Shown here in pieces: positions 33,918 to 45,829 of a DNA stretch of 64,000 bases (positions are counted from its first letter, which is position 1; each line of letters starts with the position of its first letter). This DNA comes from Megaustenia siamemsis (taxonomy: Eukaryota > Mollusca > Gastropoda > Stylommatophora > Ariophantidae). The notes beneath the pieces were generated by a model. It had not been told where the DNA came from and made no database searches. It saw only the letters and a program-made list of their open reading frames with translations. Position numbers and translations under genes: made by a program. The stretch spans positions 60,228,888 to 60,292,887 of the forward strand of contig JAVIAB010000046.1 in assembly GCA_032433765.1 (NCBI GenBank), given 5' to 3'.

Positions 33918-34180
33918 TCAGCATCATGTGCCGTACCGGTTGGCGTAGGCGATCATGTCCTTCCACAATCCTCTATCCACAGAACATTGTAACAGTTCTG
34001 TTGTTAACTGTTTTCCATGCCATGACACCAAGCTATCTAGTATCTTCTCTCTCTTGTTAACAAATGTTATGAAATGTAAGGGTAATAACGTCATGAGAGG
34101 ACATTAGGATAGAGTTAAAGATAGCAAACTACATCTTCCCTCGGCCCTGAAAGGTAAATGAGGAAGGAGATAAGAAGACT
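33918..34180. mobile_element. Two LINE tails in opposite orientation
   Basis: 33918-34060 on the minus strand is a family C tail (SWHGK and YANRYGT-like). 34085-34180 on the plus strand is a tail-B fragment ending AAATGAGGAAGGAGATAAG. A third element, R1, follows immediately. Confidence 0.7.
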
Positions 34181-34189
34181 GTGGTCCTG

Positions 34190-34700
34190 AGCTTGCATTC
34201 TAGGGACACGTTAGTTACCGTTGTCAAGGTAGCTGACGATTGTTTATAATGCTGGCATCCCTGACCTCCATTATTGCAGCTGGCAATGCTTTAAGGTATC
34301 AACTGGACTTTGCATTATGGTCATTATCCCGATACGCGGACAATTATCCTTATTCCCTGATAATTGGCAAACCCCAGCGGTGCAAGGTTGCCATATCACC
34401 AGGACACTCCCCATACAACCTTCTATACAGGTTGGTTATGGAAGGCCCCGGTATCACTGCAAACGAATTAAAATCCATAATTACTCAACCGCCCGTGCCA
34501 GTGAAATCATCTGAATTACTAACTCCCAAACAAAGAAAGATAGATGTAGCCTTCGTCATAGCAGTCTCAGCACACGCTAAAAGACATAAGGCAAAGCCGC
34601 ACATAAAGTGAACACAGCCATCTATTCCCCGTCATACCATATCATCATTCATCGTAAACAATCGGAATATCGAAATACGATCAAAACGGATGAAACGCAC
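34190..34700 (-). repeat. Inverted copy of dispersed repeat R1
   Basis: The reverse complement matches 49880-50100: GCCTTATGTCTTTT, GAGACTGCTATGA, GATGATT(T/C)CACTGGCACG, and CATCATTCATCGTAAACAAT near 34635. The plus-strand open frame across it (34240-34611) is therefore antisense to a repeat and not a gene. 34701-35504 is unassigned unique sequence. Confidence 0.6.
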
Positions 34701-35504
34701 AATTCACCCATACAAGATATTTGCCGCTATTAATTTAACATACGACTTCAATGTATACGGTCTGCCGAGGTGTGTTTCTGTGGGACTGGAGAATAAAGCC
34801 CGCAAGCTCAGGGCAGTCACCTCGTGGTATCGCAGTCATAGTTGCTGTTTGTCACCAAACGTCCTAGAGTAGATGAAACTCGCGACCTTCACGACATCGA
34901 TGTTTGGCCACAAACAAAAGCAAGCGGTTCTCTCTGTGACTGACCACAGGCTAGAGCCTGGACAGTTTCTTGTGCTCGTCTGGTAAAAGCTGAACAATAA
35001 ATGTGATAGCCAACGCTGGAGATTCGTTCTGTGAGCACATGTTCCTTCCCTAGGCTAGTAGCAAGATGATGGTTCGAACAGGACTTGAATTAAGTGATGC
35101 CAGAGTGGCATTGAGTGGCCAGTGCAAGGACTTCACGCGCAGGAGCATGAGAACAGCAAAGTCTTGGCACGGGCAACATTTTCGGGAGGAAAACATGCAT
35201 TGAGCCTGGCTGTATGGGTCCTTCAACACGGGCAGGTGCCCTCTCAGCTTCTTCTTTGCGGGAAGTATTACAATGTGAACTTGTGGTGGCGGGCAAGGCG
35301 GTGATAGGGAGAGCTTTAACAGATCAATAATCTTTGCCCTGGGATGTATTTAACAAACGAACAGACGTAAACATAATCCCAGCAGCAGAATGAGCGACGA
35401 TTAGGCTGAGCCCATGTCGGCTGAGCGACCGAGATTTCGTTACAAAAACATCTCCAACTTTGTGTTTAACAATCAGCAGTTGTAGCACGTAGACCGTGCT
35501 AGCT

Positions 35505-37605
35505 TGAGCCATATTTACAGTTATATCAGTTTAATTGAAAACGTCTTAGATTGAGCCACATTTACAGTTATATCAGTTTAATTGAAAACGTCTTAGCTTG
35601 AGCCACATTTACAGTTATATTAGTTTAAATGAAAACGTCTGAGATTGAGCCACATTTACAGTTATATTAGTTTAAATGAAAACGTCTTAGATTGAGCCAC
35701 ATTTACAGTTATATCAGTTTAATTGAAAACGTCTTAGCTTGAGCCACATTTACAGTTATATTAGTTTAATTGTAAACGTCTGAGATTGAGCCACATTAAC
35801 AGTTATATTAGTTTAATTGAAAACGGCTGAGATTAAGCTACATTTACAGTTATATTAGTTTAAATGAAAACGTCTTAGATTGAGCCACATTTACAGTTAT
35901 ATTAGTTTAAATGAAAACGTCTTAGACTGAGCCACATTTATAGTTATATTAGTTTAAATGAAAACGTCTTAGCTTGAGCCACATTTATATTAGTTTAAAT
36001 GAAAACGTCTTAGCTTGAGCAACAATTACAGTTATATTAGTTTAATTGTAAACGTCTGAGATTGAGCCACATTTACAGTTATATTAGTTTAATTGTAAAC
36101 GTCTTAGCTTGAGCCACATTTATAGTTATATTAGTTTAATTGTAAACGTCTTAGCTTGAGCCACATTTATAGTTATATTAGTTTAAATGAAAACGTCTTA
36201 GATTGAGCCACATTTACAGTTATATTAGTTTAAATGAAAACGTCTTAGATTGAGCCACATTTATAGTTATATTAGTTTAATTGTAAACGTCTTAGCTTGA
36301 GCCACATTTATAGTTATATTAGTTTAAATGAAAACGTCTTAGACTGAGCCACATTTATAGTTATATTAGTTTAAATGAAAACGTCTTAGCTTGAGCCACA
36401 TTTGTATTAGTTTAAATGAAAACGTCTTAGCTTGAGCAACAATTGCAGTTATATTAGTTTAATTGTAAACGTCTGAGATTGAGCCACATTTACAGTTATA
36501 TTAGTTTAATTGTAAACGTCTTAGCTTGAGCCACATTTATAGTTATATTAGTTTAATTGTAAACGTCTTAGCTTGAGCCACATTTATAGTTATATTAGTT
36601 TAATTGTAAACGTCTTAGCTTGAGCCACATTTATAGTTATATTAGTTTAATTGTAAACGTCTTAGCTTGAGCCACATTTATAGTTATATTAGTTTAAATG
36701 AAAACGTCTTAGATTGAGCCACATTTACAGTTATATTAGTTTAAATGAAAACGTTTTAGATTGAGCCACATTTATAGTTATATTAGTTTAATTGTAAACG
36801 TCTTAGCTTGAGCCACATTTATAGTTATATTAGTTTAATTGTAAACGTCTTAGCTTGAGCCACATTTATAGTTATATTAGTTTAATTGTAAACGTCTGAG
36901 ATTGAGCCACATTTACAGTTATATTAGTTTAATTGTAAACGTCTTAGCTTGAGCCACATTTATAGTTATATTAGTTTAATTGAAAACGTCTTAGCTTGAG
37001 CCACATTTACAGTTATGTCAGTTTAATTGTAAACGTCTGAGATTGAGCCACATTTACATTTATATCAGTTTAATTGAAAACGTCTTAGCTTGAGCCACAT
37101 TTACAGTTATGTCAGTTTAATTGTAAACGTCTTAGATTGAACCACATTTACATTTATATCAGTTTAATTGAAAACGTCTTAGCTTGAGCCACATTTACAG
37201 TTATGTCAGTTTAATTGTAAACGTCTGAGATTGAGCCACATTTACAGTTATATCAGTTTAATTGAAAACGTCTTAGCTTGAGCCACATTTACAGTTATAT
37301 CAGTTTAATTGAAAACGTCTTAGCTTGAGCCACATTTACAGTTATATCAGTTTAATTGAAAACGTCTTAGCTTGAGCCACGTTTACAGTTATATCAGTTT
37401 AATTGAAAACGTCTTAGCTTGAGCCACATTTACAGTTATATCAGTTTAATTGAAAACGTCTTAGCTTGAGCCACATTTACAGTTATATCAGTTTAATTGA
37501 AAACGTCTTAGCTTGAGCCACGTTTACAGTTATATCAGTTTAATTGAAAACGTCTTAGCTTGAGCCACATTTACAGTTATATCAGTTTAATTGTAAACAA
37601 TCAGT
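35505..37605. repeat. 47-bp satellite, block 1, about 45 copies
   Basis: The unit signature is GAGCCACATTTACAGTTATA with AAAACGTCTTAGCTT. Diagnostic variants (CGGCTGAGATTAAGCTAC at 35825; CATTTGTATTAG at 36396) recur in block 2 at offsets near 3.39 and 4.46 kb, which demonstrates higher-order duplication. Confidence 0.97.
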
Positions 37606-38760
37606 ACAAGATCCTGCTCTTATCTGAGCTTATGTTCTACGCTATTCTTTATGCCTTTGAGAAATACTAGACAAAACATCTTCCCGGGTACTGACAGCAG
37701 GTTTATACCTCTCCAATTTTCATGGCGGTTAAGGTCACCTTTTTATGTATTTTCACAACAATTCCCCTTTTCCTTGAATTTTGTAGTTTTCCATCTTCCG
37801 ATATTTTATTGAATAATTTTTCTAAGACAATTACACTCAGTCCTGGATCCGCCTTTAACATTTCTGCAGAAATGTGTTCACCAGGTGCTTTGTTACTTTT
37901 GGTCTCTTTGATGGCAGTTTCAACGCTATGTCATGCTCCCTGTATTCATCTCAAATTGTGCGGGTGTGGGGAAATTTAAACTTCACTTACTGGTTCTGGT
38001 CTGTTGAGAGTTTCTTTAAACTATTCTTTCCATCTTATCATTAAACTATTCTTTCCATCTTATCTTTAAAGTATTCTTTTTATCTTTTCATTAAAGTATT
38101 CTTCCCATCTTTTCATTAAAGTAACCTTCCCATCTTTTCATTAAAGTATTCTTCCCATCTTTTCTTTAAAGTATTCGTCCATCCTTTTCGTTTAAGTATT
38201 CTTCCAATCTTTTCATTAAAGTATTCTTCCAATCTTTTCATTAAAGTATTCTTCCCATTTTTTCATTAAAGTATTCTTCCCATCTTTTCATTAAAGTATT
38301 CGTCCCATCTTTTCTTTAAAGTATTCGTCCATCCTTTTCGTTGAAGTATTCGTCCAATCTTTTCAGTTGTTCATCTTCTTTAACTAATGGTTTTCCATTT
38401 TTATTTCACACAAAGGTGGTAACATTTTTGAAGTCACCAGAAAGGATCGTTGTAACCTTCTAAATAGATCTGCTATCCATTTTCTGTAATGCTTAGTGAG
38501 CTTCAGTTGCCAGAGTCTCAAAATGTCTTTTATCTGACCTCATGCCCTTCATGATTATTTATTTCTTCTCTCTATAAACCTCCATTAGCTTGGCATCTCT
38601 ACAATTTCGCACTAGTTGTTGGATAGTCTTTCTTTCTTGAACCAAGTTCCATGACTCTTATGTGATCCAATCTTACTTTGCTTTAGGACGATGTCCAAGG
38701 ACTTCCTAACTAACATCTTCGTATATTTTACATACTTTGGAACTCTTTATCTACCTCTTC
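37606..38760 (-). pseudogene. Dead LINE segment, copy 1, trapped in the satellite
   Basis: On the minus strand, relic motifs run in LINE order: RLDHIRVMELGSRKKDYPTT, NGKPLVKEDEQLKRL, EYFNEK and FKETLNRPEPVSE, then ENWRGINLLSVPGKMF. There are many stops. It contains a 25-bp array at 38000-38370. It is almost identical to 42067-43270. Confidence 0.85.
38000..38370. repeat. 25-bp array, about 14 copies, LINE-derived
   Basis: The unit is CATTAAAGTATTCTTCCCAT plus CTTTT. On the minus strand it encodes the RW(K)EYFNEK segment of the surrounding LINE, immediately before FKETLNRP. Confidence 0.92.
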
Positions 38761-41700
38761 TACATTTACAGTTATATCAGTTTAATTGAGAACGTCCTAG
38801 ATTAAGCCACATTTACAGTTATATCAGTTTAATTGAGAACGTCCTAGCTTAAGTCACATTTACAGTAATATCAGTTTAATTGAGAACGTCCTAGCTTAAG
38901 TCACATTTACAGTTATATCAGTTTAATCAAGAACGTCCTAGCTTAAGTCACATTTACAGTTATATCAGTTTAATTGAGAACGTCCTAGCTTAAGTCACAT
39001 TTACAGTTATATCAGTTTAATTGAGAACGTCCTAGCTTGAGCCACATTTATAGTTATATCAGTTTAATTGAAAACGTCTTAGATTGAGCCACATTTACAG
39101 TTATATCAGTTTAATTGAAAACGTCTTAGCTTGAGCCACATTTACAGTTATATTAGTTTAATTGTAAACGTCTGAGATTGAGCCACATTAACAGTTATAT
39201 TAGTTTAATTGAAAACGGCTGAGATTAAGCTACATTTACAGTTATATTAGTTTAAATGAAAACGTCTTAGATTGAGCCACATTTACAGTTATATTAGTTT
39301 AAATGAAAACGTCTTAGACTGAGCCACATTTATAGTTATATTAGTTTAAATGAAAACGTCTTAGCTTGAGCCACATTTATATTAGTTTAAATGAAAACGT
39401 CTTAGCTTGAGCAACAATTACAGTTATATTAGTTTAATTGTAAACGTCTGAGATTGAGCCACATTTACAGTTATATTAGTTTAATTGTAAACGTCTTAGC
39501 TTGAGCCACATTTATAGTTATATTAGTTTAATTGTAAACGTCTTAGCTTGAGCCACATTTATAGTTATATTAGTTTAAATGAAAACGTCTTAGATTGAGC
39601 CACATTTACAGTTATATTAGTTTAAATGAAAACGTCTTAGATTGAGCCACATTTATAGTTATATTAGTTTAATTGTAAACGTCTTAGCTTGAGCCACATT
39701 TATAGTTATATTAGTTTAAATGAAAACGTCTTAGACTGAGCCACATTTATAGTTATATTAGTTTAAATGAAAACGTCTTAGCTTGAGCCACATTTGTATT
39801 AGTTTAAATGAAAACGTCTTAGCTTGAGCAACAATTGCAGTTATATTAGTTTAATTGTAAACGTCTGAGATTGAGCCACATTTACAGTTATATTAGTTTA
39901 ATTGTAAACGTCTTAGCTTGAGCCACATTTATAGTTATATTAGTTTAATTGAAAACGTCTTAGCTTGAGCCACATTTATAGTTATATTAGTTTAATTGTA
40001 AACGTCTTAGCTTGAGCCACATTTATAGTTATATTAGTTTAATTGTAAACGTCTTAGCTTGAGCCACATTTATAGTTATATTAGTTTAAATGAAAACGTC
40101 TGAGATTGAGCCACATTTACAGTTATATTAGTTTAAATAAAAACGTCTTAGATTGAGCCACATTTACAGTTATATCAGTTTAATTGAAAACGTCTTAGCT
40201 TGAGCCACATTTACAGTTATATTAGTTTAATTGTAAACGTCTGAGATTGAGCCACATTAACAGTTATATTAGTTTAATTGAAAACGGCTGAGATTAAGCT
40301 ACATTTACAGTTATATTAGTTTAAATGAAAACGTCTTAGATTGAGCCACATTTACAGTTATATTAGTTTAAATGAAAACGTCTTAGACTGAGCCACATTT
40401 ATAGTTATATTAGTTTAAATGAAAACGTCTTAGCTTGAGCCACATTTATATTAGTTTAAATGAAAACGTCTTAGCTTGAGCAACAATTACAGTTATATTA
40501 GTTTAATTGTAAACGTCTGAGATTGAGCCACATTTACAGTTATATTAGTTTAATTGTAAACGTCTTAGCTTGAGCCACATTTATAGTTATATTAGTTTAA
40601 TTGTAAACGTCTTAGCTTGAGCCACATTTATAGTTATATTAGTTTAAATGAAAACGTCTTAGATTGAGCCACATTTACAGTTATATTAGTTTAAATGAAA
40701 ACGTCTTAGATTGAGCCACATTTACAGTTATATTAGTTTAATTGTAAACGTCTTAGCTTGAGCCACATTTATAGTTATATTAGTTTAAATGAAAACGTCT
40801 TAGACTGAGCCACATTTATAGTTATATTAGTTTAAATGAAAACGTCTTAGCTTGAGCCACATTTGTATTAGTTTAAATGAAAACGTCTTAGCTTGAGCAA
40901 CAATTGCAGTTATATTAGTTTAATTGTAAACGTCTGAGATTGAGCCACATTTACAGTTATATTAGTTTAATTGTAAACGTCTTAGCTTGAGCCACATTTA
41001 TAGTTATATTAGTTTAATTGTAAACGTCTTAGCTTGAGCCACATTTATAGTTATATTAGTTTAATTGTAAACGTCTTAGCTTGAGCCACATTTATAGTTA
41101 TATTAGTTTAATTGTAAACGTCTTAGCTTGAGCCACATTTATAGTTATATTAGTTTAAATGAAAACGTCTTAGATTGAGCCACATTTACAGTTATATTAG
41201 TTTAAATGAAAACGTTTTAGATTGAGCCACATTTATAGTTATATTAGTTTAATTGTAAACGTCTTAGCTTGAGCCACATTTATAGTTATATTAGTTTAAT
41301 TGTAAACGTCTTAGCTTGAGCCACATTTATAGTTATATTAGTTTAATTGTAAACGTCTGAGATTGAGCCACATTTACAGTTATATTAGTTTAATTGTAAA
41401 CGTCTTAGCTTGAGCCACATTTATAGTTATATTAGTTTAATTGAAAACGTCTTAGCTTGAGCCACATTTACAGTTATGTCAGTTTAATTGTAAACGTCTG
41501 AGATTGAGCCACATTTACATTTATATCAGTTTAATTGAAAACGTCTTAGCTTGAGCCACATTTACAGTTATGTCAGTTTAATTGTAAACGTCTTAGATTG
41601 AACCACATTTACATTTATATCAGTTTAATTGAAAACGTCTTAGCTTGAGCCACATTTACAGTTATGTCAGTTTAATTGTAAACGTCTGAGATTGAGCCAC

Positions 41701-42066
41701 ATTTACAGTTATATCAGTTTAATTGAAAACGTCTTAGCTTGAGCCACATTTACAGTTATATCAGTTTAATTGAAAACGTCTTAGCTTGAGCCACATTTAC
41801 AGTTATATCAGTTTAATTGAAAACGTCTTAGCTTGAGCCACGTTTACAGTTATATCAGTTTAATTGAAAACGTCTTAGCTTGAGCCACATTTACAGTTAT
41901 ATCAGTTTAATTGAAAACGTCTTAGCTTGAGCCACATTTACAGTTATATCAGTTTAATTGAAAACGTCTTAGCTTGAGCCACGTTTACAGTTATATCAGT
42001 TTAATTGAAAACGTCTTAGCTTGAGCCACATTTACAGTTATATCAGTTTAATTGTAAACAATCAGT
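38761..42066. repeat. 47-bp satellite, block 2, about 70 copies with 1.07-kb higher-order unit
   Basis: The left part (38764-39050) uses a GAGAACGTCCTAGCTTAAGT subtype also found at 43275-43560. The remainder holds two copies of a unit of about 1070 bp, seen from diagnostic variants at 39214/40283 and 39787/40860. Confidence 0.95.
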
Positions 42067-43270
42067 ACAAGATCCTGCTCTTATCTGAGCTTATGTTCTA
42101 CGCTATTCTTTATGCCTTTGAGAAATACTAGACAAAACATCTTCCCGGGTACTGACAGCAGGTTTATACCTCTCCAATTTTCATGGCGGTTAAGGTCACC
42201 TTTTTATGTATTTTCACAACAATTCCCCTTTTCCTTGAATTTTGTAGTTTTCCATCTTCCGATATTTTATTGAATAATTTTTCTAAGACAATTACACTCA
42301 GTCCTGGATCCGCCTTTAACATTTCTGCAGAAATGTGTTCACCAGGTGCTTTGTTACTTTTGGTCTCTTTGATGGCAGTTTCAACGCTATGTCATGCTCC
42401 CTGTATTCATCTCAAATTGTGCGGGTGTGGGGAAATTTAAACTTCACTTACTGGTTCTGGTCTGTTGAGAGTTTCTTTAAACTATTCTTTCCATCTTATC
42501 ATTAAACTATTCTTTCCATCTTATCTTTAAAGTATTCTTTTTATCTTTTCATTAAAGTATTCTTCCCATCTTTTCATTAAAGTAATCTTCCCATCTTTTC
42601 ATTAAAGTATTCTTCCCATCTTTTCGTTTAAGTATTCGTGCCATCTTTTCATTAAAGTATTCTTCCCATCTTTTCTTTAAAGTATTCGTCCATCCTTTTC
42701 GTTTAAGTATTCTTCCAATCTTTTCATTAAAGTATTCTTCCAATCTTTTCATTAAAGTATTCTTCCCATTTTTTCATTAAAGTATTCTTCCCATCTTTTC
42801 ATTAAAGTATTCGTCCCATCTTTTCTTTAAAGTATTCGTCCATCCTTTTCGTTGAAGTATTCGTCCAATCTTTTCAGTTGTTCATCTTCTTTAACTAATG
42901 GTTTTCCATTTTTATTTCACACAAAGGTGGTAACATTTTTGAAGTCACCAGAAAGGATCGTTGTAACCTTCTAAATAGATCTGCTATCCATTTTCTGTAA
43001 TGCTTAGTGAGCTTCAGTTGCCAGAGTCTCAAAATGTCTTTTATCTGACCTCATGCCCTTCATGATTATTTATTTCTTCTCTCTATAAACCTCCATTAGC
43101 TTGGCATCTCTACAATTTCGCACTAGTTGTTGGATAGTCTTTCTTTCTTGAACCAAGTTCCATGACTCTTATGTGATCCAATCTTACTTTGCTTTAGGAC
43201 GATGTCCAAGGACTTCCTAACTAACATCTTCGTATATTTTACATACTTTGGAACTCTTTATCTACCTCTT
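42067..43270 (-). pseudogene. Dead LINE segment, copy 2 of the tandem duplication
   Basis: It has the same sequence as 37606-38760, apart from one extra block of about 50 bp in its internal 25-bp array (42461-42875). Near identity of dead sequence implies a recent tandem duplication of about 4.5 kb. Confidence 0.93.
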
Positions 43271-43740
43271 CTACATTTACAGTTATATCAGTTTAATTGA
43301 GAACGTCCTAGATTAAGCCACATTTACAGTTATATCAGTTTAATTGAGAACGTCCTAGCTTAAGTCACATTTACAGTAATATCAGTTTAATTGAGAACGT
43401 CCTAGCTTAAGTCACATTTACAGTTATATCAGTTTAATCAAGAACGTCCTAGCTTAAGTCACATTTACAGTTATATCAGTTTAATTGAGAACGTCCTAGC
43501 TTAAGTCACATTTACAGTTATATCAGTTTAATTGAGAACGTCCTAGCTTGAGCCACATTTATAGTTATATCAATTTAATTGAGAACGTCTTAGCTTGAGC
43601 CACATTTACAGTTATATCAGTTTAATTGAGAACGTCTTAGCTTTAGCCACATTTACAGTTATATCAGTTTAATTGAGAACGTCCTAGCTTGAGCCACATT
43701 TACAGTTATATCAGTTTAATTGAGAACGTCCTAGCTTGAA
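43271..43740. repeat. 47-bp satellite, block 3, about 10 copies
   Basis: These are GAGAACGTCCTAGCTTAAGT-type units as in the left part of block 2. The satellite ends at about 43740 in unique sequence. 43741-44149 shows no gene, only traces shared with 30 kb. Confidence 0.95.
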
Positions 43741-44149
43741 CTCGTTGAAAGTAATAATAACGGCTACTTTCAACTAAAACTAAATGCCTGTAATCATGTT
43801 CGTTGTAAGAAAAGAGAAGGTAAAATAGCAGGCTTCCGAAGCTGTAGTTTCCTTGTTCTCCTGTTAGTGACCATAATGGGATTATAATGTGATCAGTAAC
43901 GCATTTTTGCTATATGTATCCTTGCTCGTATAACGGAGTTCGTGCACATAGGTCAAAGTTCTCCTTGCAGGTTCTCAGTATTTAGAAGATGGGAACACCA
44001 ATGGATGTGTCCGGAGTGCAGTAATGACGTAGTAAAGTGAGAGTCAAGAAGCATAATTTAATTTCTGTGAGCTTCGAAACTACGCAAATCAAACACTCAC
44101 GGTGCCTCCATGTGCCTTAGAGCTAATCAAATTGGGAGAAAGCCAGTCT

Positions 44150-44550
44150 ATAAAGTGGAAACGGGTTCTAGACCGTGCGACTGAGTGAGTGCACGTGAGT
44201 CTAGACCATCCACAGCACCGACAATCAGTGATCTAATCAATCATGACGACAGTAAGTATTTAGATGAAGCCCAAAAGACTACAACGAATGAGGAAACAAG
44301 AAAAGGTAAGCGAGGTGATATTAAACTGTCGAAGTGTGAGAGGCTAGCCCTAAAGTATGTGCGTGCTACATACTGGAATTGTACATCTATAAATCAACAA
44401 TGACCTATTCTTGATAAGCTACCGTGCCACGACGATATAATGATTTTACAAGAAACACTTCTTGGTGATATGACATTTAGTACCGCTCGGATTTCATTGT
44501 TTCTACAACAGAATACACATTGGACATCCTTGTGTGAAACATCTGAGCAC
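44150..44550 (+). pseudogene. LINE 5' relic: endonuclease start
   Basis: Across stops one reads LKYVRATYWNCTSINQQ and, beyond a stop, LPCHDDIMILQETLLGD. This matches the start of LINE endonucleases (WN.RS(I/L)N, then D(I)..LQET). It looks like an I/Jockey/CR1-type element, different from families B to D. It carries a GACGACA|GTAAGT donor-like site, which I consider fortuitous. Confidence 0.6.
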
Positions 44551-44680
44551 CTATGGACATTTTCGGAGTGCAATGATGATGACACGCAAATAACTCAATA
44601 ACTGTGGAGGGGATCTGAGCACCTATGGACATGTGCGGAGTGCAATGATGATGACACGCAAATAACTCAATAACTTCAAT
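44535..44680. repeat. Dispersed 62-bp sequence, tandem pair
   Basis: ATCTGAGCACCTATGGACAT, then GTGCAATGATGATGACACGC, then AAATAACTCAATAACT occurs twice here and once at 30552-30620. Identity is unknown. Confidence 0.8.
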
Positions 44681-44811
44681 GAGAAGAACAACTTAAACAA
44701 GTTCAATAAATGGGACACAATTTTATACAAAAGGTTAAAGTGTCTCATTTGGCATGTGCAGCTTTTCTTTTCTTCCGGGTTTGGTTTTCGTCTGGAATTG
44801 TTTGTAGAAAG

Positions 44812-45020
44812 GTTTGTTATAGACGGCATTACTGTCATGGCTATTAAACATAGGTTTGTTATAGATGGCATTACTGTCATGGCTATTAAACATAGGTTTG
44901 TTATAGATGGCATTACTGTCATGGCTATTAAACATAGATTTGTTATAGATGGCATTACTGTCATGGCTATTAAACATAGGTTTGTTATAGATGGCATTAC
45001 TGTCATGGCTATTAAACATA
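44812..45020. repeat. 42-bp tandem array, left part, 5 copies
   Basis: The unit signature is GGTTTGTTATAGATGGCATT with ACTGTCATGGCTATTAAACA. It is interrupted at 45021 by the foldback element and resumes at 45221. Both strands are open because 42 is divisible by three. Confidence 0.97.
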
Positions 45021-45160
45021 GGGAATAATAGAACAAAGAAGTATGTGTTAGCACTCGGAAAAATTGACAGACAAACAACAATATTGCCATGACAATATAT
45101 TGTTGTTTGTCTGTTAATTTTTCCGAGTGCTAACACATACTTCTTTGTTCTATTATTCCC
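45021..45160. mobile_element. 140-bp foldback (MITE-like) element
   Basis: Arms 45021-45084 and 45097-45160 are reverse complements over 64 bp with a single mismatch (45066/45115), around a 12-bp loop. Ends are GGGAATAATAG and CTATTATTCCC. TA flanks each end, as expected for a TA target duplication. It lies within the 42-bp array. Related sequence (TTCCGAGTGCT with GTTGTT) occurs in the foldback at 63401-63536. Confidence 0.88.
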
Positions 45161-45220
45161 TATTGTCGTCTCGGAAGTTCCCCATATAATAATATTTATG
45201 TATTATTATTTGTACCCACT

Positions 45221-45820
45221 ATTAAACAAAGGTTTGTTATAGACGGCATTACTGACATGGCTATTAAACAAAGGTTTGTTATAGACGGCATTACTGTCAT
45301 GGCTATTAAACAAAGGTTTGTTATAGATGGCATTACTGTCATGGCTATTAGACAAAGGTTTGTTATAGACGGCATTACTGTCATGGCTATTAAACAAAGG
45401 TTTGTTATAGACGGCATTACTGTCATGGCTATTAAACATAGGTTTGTTATAGATGGCATTACTGTCATGGCTATTAAACAAAGGTTTGTTATAGATGGCA
45501 TTACTGTCATGGCTATTAAACATAGGTTTGTTATAGACGGCATTACTGTCATGGCTATTAAACATAGGTTTGTTATAGACGGCATTACTGTCATGGCTAT
45601 TAAACAAAGGTTTGTTATAGATGGCATTACTGTCATGGCTATTAAACATAGGTTTGTTATAGATGGCATTACTGTCATGGCTATTAAACATAGGTTTGTT
45701 ATAGATGGCATTACTGTCATGGCTATTAAACATAGGTTTGTTATAGATGGCATTACTGTCATGGCTATTAAACATAGGTTTGTTATAGACGGCATTACTG
45801 TCATGGCTATTAAACAAAGT
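45221..45820. repeat. 42-bp tandem array, right part, about 14 copies
   Basis: It has the same unit as 44812-45020, with ATAGAC/ATAGAT and AAACAA/AAACAT variants shuffled. 45161-45220 between the foldback and this array is AT-rich with no gene. Confidence 0.97.
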
Positions 45821-45829
45821 CCTGCATGG

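Noticed and set aside
34240..34611. A 123-codon plus-strand open frame
   Set aside because: It lies antisense across the dispersed repeat R1, which has no such frame in its other copies.
37722..42440. Two identical 85-codon plus-strand frames (37722-37979 and 42183-42440) that look like a conserved gene
   Set aside because: They are antisense to a decayed LINE. Their identity comes from the recent tandem duplication, not from selection.
44185..44403. A 72-codon plus-strand frame with an internal donor-like GTAAGT
   Set aside because: It runs into LINE endonuclease motifs beyond its stop, so it is better read as a LINE 5' relic.
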